A model generated the notes under the pieces. The model was not told the DNA's origin, did not search any database, and saw nothing but the letters and a program-made list of their open reading frames with translations. The translations under genes and the position numbers were made by a program. From CAYOHG01 sp964465125 (GTDB taxonomy: Bacteria > Planctomycetota > Phycisphaerae > UBA1845 > Fen-1342), in assembly GCA_964465125.1 (NCBI GenBank), contig CAYXIO010000009.1:1-64000 (forward strand): DNA of 64,000 nt, in the 5' to 3' direction. Positions 37,572-47,963 of the stretch are shown one piece after another. Within the stretch, counting starts at the first letter, position 1, and each line of letters begins with the position of its first letter.

Positions 37572-37968
37572 AGCATCAAGTCGCGCAGCAGCCGATTCCT
37601 GATGTGGTTCGTGCTGACCGTGCCGGTCCTGGGATACTACGGCTGGGATGGGCTGATTCCGGCGGACTAGTTTCCTGATCCCGAGGCTCTGACCCGCCAC
37701 CGCCCGGGCGCGCTCGCCCGCTATGCGCGCACGCTGCCGGTGGTTGAAGGCACGTGTCGCGCATCCGTCGCGGGCGTGGCCGCGTTTCTCGAGTGCATAG
37801 GCCGCAGGAAGCCACGAGAAGTACTCACCGACGCATGGGGACACACCATGCTTCTGCGGCCCGATGCGGCCTGCGAGTCAAGCGGCGTCGTCCTGTCCGC
37901 GGGTCGAGACGGCATGATAGACACGTGCGACGATATCGTTCTGCGGTACGTAGGCGATCCGCGTCCGC
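37572..37968 (+). pseudogene. Decayed small membrane protein with pseudopilin-like end
   Basis: One frame reads FLMWFVLTVPVLGYYGWDG (a membrane segment), reaches an amber TAG at 37668-37670, and continues in the same frame to LTDAWGHTMLLRPDA and VVLSAGRDGMIDTCDDIVLR. The last motif resembles the DPWG...SxGxDG...DDI end of GspG-type pseudopilins. One nonsense change therefore seems to have killed a small gene. An intact start codon is not obvious. Confidence 0.5.
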
Positions 37969-38027
37969 CCTCCGCTCGCCGCCGATCGGCAACCGCCGTA
38001 CACTGCGCGTTCGCCAGGAGGCCAATC

Positions 38028-39401
38028 ATGGACGCTGTCGTTCGTCGGCTGAAGGAACACCGCAAGCTGCACCTGGACCAGATCCGCGAGCTGTGCCGCA
38101 TCCCCAGCATCAGCACGCTGGAGGCGAACAGGCCGGATGTCCGCAAGGCGGTCGAGTGGACGCGCGATCTGTGCCTGAAGGCCGGCCTGACCTCGCAGAT
38201 GTTCGAGACCAGCCGGCATCCGCTGGTGTACGCCGAGTGGTGCAACGCCGGCGCGGGCGCTCCGACGTTCCTGGTGTACGGGCACGTCGACGTGCAGCCG
38301 ACCGGCGACCGCAAGCTGTGGGACGCCGACCCGTTCGAGCCGGTGGTCAAGGGGGACTGGCTGATCTGCCGCGGCTCGTCCGATGACAAGGGCCAGGTGC
38401 TGCTGCACGTGCAGGCGGCCGCGGCCTGGCTGGCGGCTGAGAAGCGCCTGCCGGTCAATCTCAAGTTCCTGATCGAAGGCGAAGAGGAGATCGGCTCGCC
38501 CAACCTGCCCGAGTTCGTTCGCAAGCACCGCGACCTGCTCAAGTGCGACGGCATCCTCATTTCCGACACCGGCCTGGTGAAGGACGGCTTCCCCACCATT
38601 ACCTACGGCACGCGCGGCCTGACCTACAAGGAAGTGCGGCTCTCCGGACCGGCGCACAACCTGCACAGCGGCTCGCACGGCGGCGCGGTCGCCAACCCGG
38701 CCAACGTGCTGGCCGCGCTGATCACGACCCTGCACGACGCCGACGGCCGCGTGAACATCCCCGGGTTCTACGACGACGTCGTCGATCCGTCCGACGCCGA
38801 GCGCAAGCTGGCCGCCGACGTACCGTTTGACGAGAAGGTGTACATCGGCGAGCTGGGCGTGCCCAGGCTCGGCGGCGGCGAGCGCGCCTATCACCCCCAG
38901 GAGCGCCGCTCGATCCGCCCGACGCTCGACGTGAACGGCGTGTACGGCGGTTTCATGGACGAGGGCGCCAGCACGGTGATTCCGGCGCAGGCCGGCGCGA
39001 AGATCAGCATGCGATTGGTCCCCAACCAGCGCGGCGAGGACATCGGCCGCAAGTTCGAGCAGACCATCCGGTCGCGCTGCCCGGACACGGTCCGCTGCGA
39101 GATTCTGGATCACTCGTCGGCGGATGCGTACGTCGCGCCGCTGAACTGGAGCGCCATGAAGGCGGCCCGCCGCGCGCTGCACGAGGCGTTCGGGCGCGAC
39201 CCGGTCTTCCTGCGCGAGGGCGGCTCGCTGCCGATCCTGCCGATGTTCAAGCAGGTGCTGGGAGCCGACAGCCTGATGCTCGGCTTCGCCAGCCCGACCT
39301 GCAACGCGCACGGGCCCAACGAGAAGGTCAGCATCGGCGACCTGGACCGCGGGCGCGAGTCGCTCGCGCGGCTGTTCAGGTACCTGGGCGAGATGCGGTA
39401 G
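38028..39401 (+). CDS. M20-family metallodipeptidase
   Basis: 457 residues. The di-zinc site is read from FLVYGHVDVQPTGDR (His, Asp), DDKGQ, EGEEEIGSPNL (catalytic and ligand Glu), DTGLVKDGFPTITYGTRG, and the late His in TCNAHGPNEKV. It includes the lid/dimerisation domain (LSGPAHNLHSGSHGG). The family cleaves dipeptides or acylated amino acids. The ATG at 38028 has AGGAGG 7-8 nt upstream. It lies downstream of the decayed gene, not in the ligase operon, but a link to a small peptide made there is possible. Confidence 0.9.
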   Translation: MDAVVRRLKEHRKLHLDQIRELCRIPSISTLEANRPDVRKAVEWTRDLCLKAGLTSQMFETSRHPLVYAEWCNAGAGAPTFLVYGHVDVQPTGDRKLWDADPFEPVVKGDWLICRGSSDDKGQVLLHVQAAAAWLAAEKRLPVNLKFLIEGEEEIGSPNLPEFVRKHRDLLKCDGILISDTGLVKDGFPTITYGTRGLTYKEVRLSGPAHNLHSGSHGGAVANPANVLAALITTLHDADGRVNIPGFYDDVVDPSDAERKLAADVPFDEKVYIGELGVPRLGGGERAYHPQERRSIRPTLDVNGVYGGFMDEGASTVIPAQAGAKISMRLVPNQRGEDIGRKFEQTIRSRCPDTVRCEILDHSSADAYVAPLNWSAMKAARRALHEAFGRDPVFLREGGSLPILPMFKQVLGADSLMLGFASPTCNAHGPNEKVSIGDLDRGRESLARLFRYLGEMR

Positions 39402-39439
39402 AGACGATGCAGGGCGCAGGGCGCGCGTCGCTCAGCGAA

Positions 39440-40726
<1,287 letters not shown>

Positions 40727-40996
40727 CGCAGTTCCCTTACGTCAATGGCCGGCCGTTTCCGCGCCACGCCTCCTGGCGGCGCCCCACATCCCGGAATGCC
40801 GATTCTATCGGCTGGCGGGGTCCCGGATCAAAGGCTTGTTCGGGCGCGGGCCGGAACAAGCATAACCTCGTTTGCTGACCCAGGTTCAGGACGAACCTGG
40901 CCGGCCGGCGAGCATGCCGCGAGCGCCCGGACCGGCGATCCGGGCCGCGCCGCACCGCTGGGCGCCCCCGGTCGGCCGCCGCGCCGCTGGGACGGG

Positions 40997-41278
40997 TTAC
41001 TCCTCGGAGTCGGCCTCGCGGCGCCGTTCCGCAGGCGCGGCACGGTCGCTCTTCCCGCTCATGTGCAGCACCTGAGCCCGCAGGGCCTGGAACTCGCGTT
41101 CCGAGATTTCGCCGCGGGAGCGCATGCCGCGAAGGTCGCCCAGCGTGAACGGCGGGGCGGCTTCGCGGCTGCGCCGCACGCGTGAAAGTCGCATCAGCGT
41201 GAACATGATCGCGATCGCGCCGATGCCCGCGGCGGCGGCGAACGCGAGGGGGACGACCAGCCGCGACACGTCCTGCAT
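40997..41278 (-). CDS. Small membrane protein with SHOCT-like tail
   Basis: 93 residues with one N-terminal membrane segment (LVVPLAFAAAAGIGAIAIMFTL) and a cytoplasmic tail holding LGDLRGMRSRGEISEREFQALRAQ, which looks like a SHOCT-type short C-terminal helix motif. The function is unknown. It stands alone between clpX and the STN-domain gene, all on the minus strand. Confidence 0.6.
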   Translation of the reverse strand: MQDVSRLVVPLAFAAAAGIGAIAIMFTLMRLSRVRRSREAAPPFTLGDLRGMRSRGEISEREFQALRAQVLHMSGKSDRAAPAERRREADSEE

Positions 41279-41358
41279 GGGTTGCTCCGTTGGGCGCTTC
41301 AGATTCTAGTCGCAGCAGGTTGGAAATCGTCGAGCCGCCGCGCGCCGACCCTAGGCGC

Positions 41359-41397
41359 AAAAAACAACAGCGCCGCGATCGAACTCGACCGCGGCGC
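41359..41397 (-). terminator. Intrinsic terminator for the STN-domain gene
   Basis: Minus-strand stem of 8 bp (GCGCCGCG at 41370-41377 with CGCGGCGC at 41390-41397) followed by TGTTGTTTTTTG. It lies 30 bp after the stop of the gene at 41427. Confidence 0.75.
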
Positions 41398-41426
41398 CGC
41401 AAAGACGTTTGGGTTGCGAATCAGGC

Positions 41427-42167
41427 CTACTGCTCTTCGACCGCTCCGCCCAGCGCCTGGTGAACCAGGATGTTGTTGCGGACCACAAGCTGGCCGCGGA
41501 ACGCCATGATCGTGCCGTGGCCGCTGTTGATATCCCAGGAATCGGGCTCGATCGTCTTGGTGATCAGGTCGATCAGTTGCTTGGCTTCGACGTTGTCCTG
41601 TTCGTTGTTCTGGCTGCCGCGGTTGCGCTCTTCGTCGTCGGTCTGTCCGCCGCCCTGGCCGCCGAAGATGTTTCCGCCGCTGCCGCCCTGGCTACCGGAG
41701 TTCTGCTGGCTGATGTCCATCTGCGGCGCGCTGTAGAACTTCTGGATGCGCATCAGCAGGTCGCTGACGTCGTAGGACTTGACCAGCATTTCCTGGCCGA
41801 GGTCGTCGGCGGACGACATGACCAGGAGGTTGCCGCTCATGCGGTAGGCGAGCTTGACGTCGGTCGAGCCGGCCTCGTTCATGATCATCCAGAGCACCTG
41901 CGAAAGCTTGAGGTTTGTGACGTTGATGCTGATGGGCTTGTCGCGCTCGATGCCCAGGCCTTCCAGCCGCGGCCAGCGGACGACGACGTTGACGCCGGTG
42001 GTCTCGGCGACCCATTCCATGACCTGGTCGAACGGAGCTTCTTCGAAGGAAACCTGCGGAATCGGGGTTTCGAGGCGCTCCAGCGTGGTCAGCTTGGGAG
42101 CGGCTTGCCCCCACGCCAGGCTTGTGAACGCAACGGCCGACGCCACCAGAGCTGCGCAACGCTTCAT
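41427..42167 (-). CDS. Exported protein with secretin/STN-like domain
   Basis: 246 residues with a signal peptide (cleavage near AWGQA). Residues 38-130 read like the short N-domain of secretins and TonB receptors (VSFEEAPFDQVMEWVAETTG, PISINVTNLKLSQVLWMIM, KLAYRMSGNLLVMSSADD). A Ser/Gly/Gln-rich linker follows, then a small globular end (LIDLITKTIEPDSWDINSGH, NNILVHQALGGAVEEQ). Many planctomycetes carry such free-standing proteins. An intrinsic terminator lies just downstream. Confidence 0.72.
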   Translation of the reverse strand: MKRCAALVASAVAFTSLAWGQAAPKLTTLERLETPIPQVSFEEAPFDQVMEWVAETTGVNVVVRWPRLEGLGIERDKPISINVTNLKLSQVLWMIMNEAGSTDVKLAYRMSGNLLVMSSADDLGQEMLVKSYDVSDLLMRIQKFYSAPQMDISQQNSGSQGGSGGNIFGGQGGGQTDDEERNRGSQNNEQDNVEAKQLIDLITKTIEPDSWDINSGHGTIMAFRGQLVVRNNILVHQALGGAVEEQ

Positions 42168-42373
42168 GTCTGGAGCTCCTCTCAGTATGCTCTGGGCCGC
42201 AGACTACCGTCGTTCGGCCCTCTACACAATATTCTAGCTGACGTTCCGGCCGGGTGCACCAAAAAACTCAGGTCGCGCCGCGGCACCGGGTCCTCGGCAT
42301 CTTCACCGCGCGCTACCAGACTCATCGGCTCTTGTCCGGGACTCGTGTACTGCGGTCCGGCGACGGGGCGGGT

Positions 42374-43195
42374 TCAGTTCAGCGAGGCGATCGCGGCTTC
42401 GAGGCGGTACAACTTCTGCTGGAGAGCGGGATTACGGTCGCCATCGGCCTGTTGGCGGAGCGATGCCAGCAGGTGCGCGTAGGCCCCGCGCAGGTCGCCG
42501 ATTTGATAACGAACCGCGGCCAGTTCCTGACGGTGCTGGGCACACTCCGGTTCGAGCGCGATCAGGCGCGCCAGGACGTCCGCCAGGCGAGTCCAGTTAC
42601 TCTCGTTGAGGTAGATCGAGCGCAGGTTCGCCAGCATCCGCGACAGCGTGGCGCGCGTGTCCGCCGGCTTGAGCATCTGCTTGTGAAACTGCGACTTGCC
42701 CTCGCTGGCGTCTTTCACGAGCCGCTTGCAGTCCTCCAGGGAGAGCGAGCGTCCTTCGCCGAACGGATCGATCAGAATGAACCGCTCCGGATCGTCGATC
42801 CGCACGACGAAATGGCCCGGCAGCGGCACGCCGGCGACGTTCCATTTCAGCCGCCGGCCGACCTCGGTCCAGATCGCCCCGAGGCTGATCGGAATGCCGA
42901 CTCCGCGGTCGAGCACGCAATTTAGGTAGCTGTTGCGTGAGTCGTAATAGTCGTCCTGGTTCCCGCGGAAGCCGTGACGCTCGACCAGCACCTCGCGCAA
43001 CGCGGTGTATCGCAGCGGGGCCGCGAGGCCGGGCCGTTCCGCGGCGACCTCGGCTGCGAGGCCGTCGAGCCGGGCAAGGTACTTCGGGACGTCGATATGC
43101 GGATACACGTCGCGCGCCAGTTGCAGCGCGGCGCAGTCCAGCCGGATGTCGCCGGACTCGAGCTCCACAAGCGAATCGAACGGGTGCATCAGCAT
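42374..43195 (-). CDS. SirB1/transglutaminase-like protein with TPR tail
   Basis: 273 residues. The core matches the SirB1 (Transglut_core2) family: RYTALREVLVERHGFRGNQDDY, RNSYLNCVLDRGVGIPISLG with its Cys, and PLPGHFVVRI followed by FILIDPFGEG, giving the Cys-His-Asp order of a transglutaminase fold. The final 90 residues form TPR-like helices (LANLRSIYLNESNWTRLADV). The substrate is unknown. The minus-strand neighbour starts 206 bp away. Confidence 0.82.
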   Translation of the reverse strand: MLMHPFDSLVELESGDIRLDCAALQLARDVYPHIDVPKYLARLDGLAAEVAAERPGLAAPLRYTALREVLVERHGFRGNQDDYYDSRNSYLNCVLDRGVGIPISLGAIWTEVGRRLKWNVAGVPLPGHFVVRIDDPERFILIDPFGEGRSLSLEDCKRLVKDASEGKSQFHKQMLKPADTRATLSRMLANLRSIYLNESNWTRLADVLARLIALEPECAQHRQELAAVRYQIGDLRGAYAHLLASLRQQADGDRNPALQQKLYRLEAAIASLN

Positions 43196-43427
43196 CGAGG
43201 CAGGTACCTTGACCCCTTCGCTTCCGTCCTTCGGTCCCCCGGGATGCTAGACGCCCAATAGAGGAATGTCACGCGGAAGCCGCTCCTCGCCGTTTCACGA
43301 CAGGAGCTCGGCCGCCTTATCAGACGCCCAGCTCAATCGCGCCGAGCCCGAGCGGTGTCCGCGGCCCGGTGCGTGCGGCGAGTCCGGCCGGCGGCGACTC
43401 CCGGGAAGAATCGAGGCGAAGTTGTGT

Positions 43428-43433
43428 TATACT
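43428..43433 (+). promoter_or_regulatory. Possible -10 element for the dockerin-type gene
   Basis: TATACT lies 30 bp upstream of the ATG at 43463. A good -35 is not obvious at the usual spacing, so the call is weak. Confidence 0.3.
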
Positions 43434-43462
43434 ACGAGAACTCACCTCGGGAGGGTCCGTCG

Positions 43463-44842
43463 ATGGGGGCGCGCGCCGTTCGAAATGTTGTTGTGCTGAC
43501 ACTCTACCTGTCGGTCGTTCACCTGGCCTGGTCGCAGACACCGTGCGGCAGTCCGGGCCCGGACGTGATCGTCAGCGATCTCTTCGGCTACGTGGGCTAC
43601 GGGAACGTGGGTAACATCGCCGCGCTGTCGTTCGGCACCACGTCCTGCAACGTCGGCGATACGCCGGTGTCGTGGGAAGAGCACAGCAGTCAGCATCCCG
43701 TGATCGGTCAGAACATGTTCCGGCTCCTGGACGGGCGATTCGAACAGATCGGGCAGGCCTGGCTGAAGCACGGCTTCGCGTCGCTCAACCAGGAGCTCTG
43801 CGGCTGCGACTGCCTGAATCCGGGCACCTACGCGCTGCTGGGCGTGGGCTGCTCCGACCCGTACGACGCCAGCCTCAACGGCGTGCAGGGCGGATTGGGG
43901 CCGAAGTTCGAAGTTAATCCACACACCGGGGCGTTCCCCTGGCCCTTTACGGCCGCCGGGCAGGTGGGCAATGCGATCTACAAACGGCTGCAAGTCGCGA
44001 CTGCCGACCTGGACCCCGCGCTGAACCCGGATGCGGTCTACTTCATCGAGGGGCAATACGTGGCACCGGATGACGCCGGGGCCGGCAACGGGAATAACAA
44101 CGCGTCCCACCGCCAGGTCGTGCCGTTCTGGGAAGGAAACAAGTGGCGCCTGTCCTACACCGGCATGCCGCCGACCCAGGCCGAGCGCCCGGCCATCATG
44201 GCCTGGTCCGACCGCGATCCCGAGGTGCAGGTGGCCCAGGTGCAGATTCCCAACGAGGGTCTGCTGATCCTGGCGGCGCGGGCGACGTACCTCGGCAACG
44301 GCGTCTATCACTACGAATACGCGCTGCACAACCTGAACTCGGACCGGGCGGTCGGCGCGTTCAACGTGCCGATCCCCGACGGGATCGCGCCTGGGAACTT
44401 CGGGTTCCACGACGTTTCGTACCACAGCGGCGAGCCGTTTGACGGCACCGACTGGGCCGCCGCCGTGGTCGGCACCCAGCTCACCTGGTCCACCGTCAGC
44501 TACGACGTCAACCCGGACGCCAACGCGCTGCGCTGGGGCACGCTGTACAACTTCCGCTTCGACGCTTTCAGCTCGCCGGGCACCGGCAACCTCAAGATCA
44601 ATCTGTTCAAGCCCGGCACGCCCGGAACCGTCTCCGCCCTCATGGTCGCGCCGGCGCCGCCGCTGATCGGCGACCTGAACGGCGACTGCCTGGTCGACCT
44701 GACCGACCTGTCGACGATGCTGGTGAACTTCGGCGGGTCCGGCGGGATGGTCTATGGGGAAGGCGACGTCGATGGCGACGGCGACATCGACCTCGACGAT
44801 CTCTCGGCGCTGCTGGTCAACTTCGGCTCGGGCTGCGTCTGA
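43463..44842 (+). CDS. Secreted protein with dockerin-like C-terminus
   Basis: 459 residues: signal peptide ending near LAWSQ, a Cys-containing beta-type body (TPCGSPGPDVIVSDLFGY, LNQELCGCDCLNPGTY, QYVAPDDAGAGNGNNN, GDGTDW-like loops), then a dockerin-like pair: IGDLNGDCLVDLTDLSTML and GDVDGDGDIDLDDLSALL. The body is not a domain I recognise; planctomycete secreted proteins of this type are hypothetical. The ATG has GGGAGG 7-8 nt upstream. It is convergent with the methyltransferase, 9 bp away. Confidence 0.8.
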   Translation: MGARAVRNVVVLTLYLSVVHLAWSQTPCGSPGPDVIVSDLFGYVGYGNVGNIAALSFGTTSCNVGDTPVSWEEHSSQHPVIGQNMFRLLDGRFEQIGQAWLKHGFASLNQELCGCDCLNPGTYALLGVGCSDPYDASLNGVQGGLGPKFEVNPHTGAFPWPFTAAGQVGNAIYKRLQVATADLDPALNPDAVYFIEGQYVAPDDAGAGNGNNNASHRQVVPFWEGNKWRLSYTGMPPTQAERPAIMAWSDRDPEVQVAQVQIPNEGLLILAARATYLGNGVYHYEYALHNLNSDRAVGAFNVPIPDGIAPGNFGFHDVSYHSGEPFDGTDWAAAVVGTQLTWSTVSYDVNPDANALRWGTLYNFRFDAFSSPGTGNLKINLFKPGTPGTVSALMVAPAPPLIGDLNGDCLVDLTDLSTMLVNFGGSGGMVYGEGDVDGDGDIDLDDLSALLVNFGSGCV

Positions 44843-44851
44843 GCCCGGCAA

Positions 44852-45412
44852 TCACGCGGGCGACAGGAGCCAGAGAAACTCCGCGTTTCCGCCGTGACCC
44901 AAGAGCGGGCTAGCGCACTCGGCGATGAGCTTCCAGCCCACGTCCGCGACGTCCGCGCGAACGCTCTCCAGTACGTCGTCGACGCGATCGGCGCGCAACA
45001 CGCCGCGGCGCAGCCAGTCGCGCGGCGACTCGTAGTGCGGCTTGACGAGCGTGATGCACCGGCCGGTCGGCGAGAGGCAGCGCCGCGCCGCCGGCAGCAC
45101 CAGCCGCTGGGCCGTCCAGCCGACGTCGATCGTGACCAGCTCGGCCTGCTCGGGACATTCCCAGTGCAGGGCGTTGCAGCGCTCCTGCACCACGACGCGC
45201 GCGTCCTCGCGCAGCTTTAGATCGAGCACACCCCGGCCCGGCTCGACGGCGTATACGCGCCGCGCGCCGTGCCGAAGCAGGCAATCGACGAAACCGCCCG
45301 CGTGGCTGCCCAGGTCGACGCACACCCAGCCTTCTGGCCGGACGTCGAACGCCTGCAATGCCGCCGCCAACTTCTCTCCGCTGCGCGATAGGTAAGTGCG
45401 AGGTGTATTCAC
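44852..45412 (-). CDS. TlyA-like FtsJ-type rRNA methyltransferase
   Basis: 186 residues in the FtsJ/TlyA methyltransferase fold: YLSRSGEKLAAALQAF, SAM loop VCVDLGSHAGGFVDCLL, YAVEPGRGVLDLKLR, catalytic-like TIDVGWTAQRLVLP and LVKPHYESPRDW. TlyA normally has an N-terminal S4 RNA-binding domain; here the protein begins directly with the methyltransferase. It probably methylates RNA at a ribose 2'-O. It overlaps the lipoprotein gene by 4 bp (ATGA), so both are in one operon. Confidence 0.78.
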   Translation of the reverse strand: MNTPRTYLSRSGEKLAAALQAFDVRPEGWVCVDLGSHAGGFVDCLLRHGARRVYAVEPGRGVLDLKLREDARVVVQERCNALHWECPEQAELVTIDVGWTAQRLVLPAARRCLSPTGRCITLVKPHYESPRDWLRRGVLRADRVDDVLESVRADVADVGWKLIAECASPLLGHGGNAEFLWLLSPA

Positions 45413-46029
45413 GGATGAATCGGGTGGCGTTCGGCGATCACCCAGGCCCCGGTGACGGTCCGTTCGACAATCAGCCAGTCGTAGCTCGCGCGGAATTCGA
45501 TGCCCGAGTCGTCGATGCGAACAATCAGGCTGCCCGCCACATCGCCCAGCGGCAGCCCGCCGCGGCTCAGGCGCATGCGCTGCACGTTGTCCGTCGTCAG
45601 GATGAGGGTGCGCGGCGCGCGCTGCTCGATGTGGATCGACGGCGGATGGCTGGGGCCAGCGACCGCGAGGATGGTCGTGCCTGTGGGCGCCTCCGGAAGT
45701 GCTGGTTCCGGGCGCTGCGGCTGCCGTTCAGGCCGGGGCCGCGGAGGTTCGGGCGCTTGCGCGACAGGCGGCTCGGTCTGGGCCGGCGGCGCGGCCTGCG
45801 CAGGCCGGGGCTGCTGAGGCGGGGGACTCGTGGACTCGCGCTGCTGCGAAGGGGATTCGGGTGCAGGTTTGGCCGCGCTCGCATTCGGTGCCGACGGCTG
45901 TCGCACGGCTGCTTCCCGGCCCGGCTCGGCCGTGGGTTGCGACGACTGGCACCCAGACGACGCCCACAGGAGCAGCAGGCAGCCCGCGCAGCCCAGCCAA
46001 CGATTCACGACCGGATGCACATGGCTCAT
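45409..46029 (-). CDS. Pro-rich lipoprotein
   Basis: 206 residues with a lipobox (ASSGC). A long linker of Pro, Ala and Gln (PAQAAPPAQTEPPVAQ-like) fills residues 30-115. The last 90 residues are a compact beta-like domain (TTILAVAGPSHPPSIHIEQ, DNVQRMRLSRGGLPLGDVAG, ASYDWLIVERTVTGAW). I do not recognise it. The envelope anchoring with a flexible spacer suggests a cell-wall-spanning role. Coupled to the methyltransferase gene by ATGA. Confidence 0.7.
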   Translation of the reverse strand: MSHVHPVVNRWLGCAGCLLLLWASSGCQSSQPTAEPGREAAVRQPSAPNASAAKPAPESPSQQRESTSPPPQQPRPAQAAPPAQTEPPVAQAPEPPRPRPERQPQRPEPALPEAPTGTTILAVAGPSHPPSIHIEQRAPRTLILTTDNVQRMRLSRGGLPLGDVAGSLIVRIDDSGIEFRASYDWLIVERTVTGAWVIAERHPIHP

Positions 46030-46074
46030 GGCGCGACCCTCTCAGGCCCCGACCATTCTACCCCGCCGCAGCGG

Positions 46075-47835
46075 CTACGGTGCGGCTTCCTGCGTTGCGG
46101 CTGCGGCTTGCGACGCCGGCTCGGTCGCTGCCGGCGGCGCCAGGTCGGCACGCTGGAGCACGAAGATGTTGTCGTCCTCCGTGGCCATCATCTCGAGGAC
46201 GCGGTACTTCTCCTGTAGCCAGGTGCCCATCCACTTGCCGAGCCAGTCCGGTGCCTCCGGCGCGCCCTGGCCGGTGATCCAGTAGTAGTCATTGGCCGAG
46301 ATGATGAAACACGCCGGCGGATGGGTCTTCAGCTCGTCCTGAATCTCGCGGCGGATCAGCTCGACCTGAGGATGTGTCTTGATCTGTCCGATCTTCTCGT
46401 TGGTGAAGTAGCGGCAGGTGGATTCGCGTCGGGCCGCGAGATACACGCCGGGGAAGTAGCCCCAGGCGTACAGCGTCTCGCCCGGAGGGGTCAGGGCCGC
46501 GACGCGCTTGCCCAGCGCCTCCTGCCCGCTGTCCTGCCAACGCCAGCGGCCGTCCTTGTACTCGGGCTGCCGCCACCACCAGACCAGCGAAGCCGCCTCC
46601 TTCTGCCGAACGAACGCGTCATACGCGAAGTAGGCCATTGCCACGAACGCGGCGCAGACCCAGCCGCGCTGCTCCAGCCTTCGGACCAGGCTCAGCTCGG
46701 TCTTGATCACGTTCAGCAGGTACGCGCCGAAGAGCAGCAGCGGCGGAAGCGTCGGCACGAGGTAGTGCCGGAAGTAGTGCGGGCTGACGCAGGCGCCGTA
46801 AAACGAGACGACGAACCAGATGCCGAAGAGCGGCATGTAGCGCGGGCAGGCCGGCCGGAACGCGGTCAGCGGCTGTTCGATCTCGCGCGGGCGCAGCAGC
46901 GGTCGCACGCGCCAGAGCGTCGCATGAATGGCGGCGGCGGCGGCCATCAAGTAGGGCAGCGTCAGGATCGGGAACAGGTGCTGGGTCAGGAAGTGCCGGT
47001 TGACCCAGGTGTCGACCCAGCGGCTGCGGCCGATGTCGAAATAGGCCCGGTTGAAGACGACGACAGCGCGGTACGCCTCGGCCAAGGCGCCTTCGGAGGC
47101 AAGCAGCAGCGCCCCGGCGCCGACGGCCCCGAGCGCCCCGGTCAGCAGCAGCAGGCAGCGCCGCAGGCCGAACTTCCAGGACAGGTCGCGCGTCAGCACG
47201 AGAAGGATCGTGTGCAGTCCCATCGAGCCCCAGGCGGCGAGCCCGACCTGTTTGTACAGAAACGCGATCCCGCACAAAAACCCGCTCAGCAGCCAGAGCC
47301 AGTTGCGGTCGCGGGCGCAGCCGCGGACGTAGCACAGGACCGCCGCCAGCTCGAACGCAACGAGAAACGTCTCCGTGCGGTTGGCGCCGCCCTGGTAGTA
47401 GATGTGCGTCATGTAGAAGCTGGCCAGCACCGTCGCCAGCGCCGCGGCGCCGCGGAAATACACCGATGCGGCGATCGCAAAGAAGCAGGCGTGCGCCGCG
47501 AGCACCGCCAGGACGCACAGCACGACCACGCCGGCGTAGTGATCCCCGGTCAGCCAGAACCCCAGCGCGTTGGTCCAGTAGATGCCCGGCGGCTTGTTGT
47601 CCCACACGTCGACGTACACCGTGCCGCCGTGGTTCATCCGCCAGCCGAAGTACCCGAACATCTGGTCGTCCACGACGTCGACGCGCCAGTGCGCCGCGAC
47701 CGTCGAGAGCACCAGCATCGGCAGCATCGCCAGGATCATGACCCCCAGCAGCAGCGGCAGCGGCGTCGCGGGCGCCGTTTGCGGGTTCGGCGTCAGCAGC
47801 GGGGGGGCGTTCGGCGTCGAGTATGGACCGGCCAT
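46075..47835 (-). CDS. GT39-like membrane glycosyltransferase
   Basis: 586 residues from ATG 47835, with about ten to twelve membrane segments. After TM1 the loop carries an acidic pair and the GT-C sequence DVVDDQMFGYFGWRM, then DVWDNKPPGIYW, which is typical of GT39/PMT-like proteins. The loop before the C-terminal soluble domain includes WGYFPGVYLAARRESTCRY. Such enzymes transfer sugars from polyprenyl donors in the outer leaflet. The longer frame starting further upstream adds residues that do not look coded. Confidence 0.82.
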   Translation of the reverse strand: MAGPYSTPNAPPLLTPNPQTAPATPLPLLLGVMILAMLPMLVLSTVAAHWRVDVVDDQMFGYFGWRMNHGGTVYVDVWDNKPPGIYWTNALGFWLTGDHYAGVVVLCVLAVLAAHACFFAIAASVYFRGAAALATVLASFYMTHIYYQGGANRTETFLVAFELAAVLCYVRGCARDRNWLWLLSGFLCGIAFLYKQVGLAAWGSMGLHTILLVLTRDLSWKFGLRRCLLLLTGALGAVGAGALLLASEGALAEAYRAVVVFNRAYFDIGRSRWVDTWVNRHFLTQHLFPILTLPYLMAAAAAIHATLWRVRPLLRPREIEQPLTAFRPACPRYMPLFGIWFVVSFYGACVSPHYFRHYLVPTLPPLLLFGAYLLNVIKTELSLVRRLEQRGWVCAAFVAMAYFAYDAFVRQKEAASLVWWWRQPEYKDGRWRWQDSGQEALGKRVAALTPPGETLYAWGYFPGVYLAARRESTCRYFTNEKIGQIKTHPQVELIRREIQDELKTHPPACFIISANDYYWITGQGAPEAPDWLGKWMGTWLQEKYRVLEMMATEDDNIFVLQRADLAPPAATEPASQAAAATQEAAP

Positions 47836-47963
47836 GGAGCGCAGGTTATACCGGCCGAATCGAGGGGTTGGGAATACCAACCCGCGAATGGCGGCTGTCT
47901 CGCGACGAATACGCTCGAGGACGAGTAGCCGCGGAGACGGGCCGTTCATGCGGAGGACGCAGC

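Noticed and set aside
46321..47928. A 535-codon open frame on the plus strand
   Set aside because: It is antisense to the GT39-like membrane protein, whose motifs and hydrophobic pattern are convincing; the antisense product is low in complexity.
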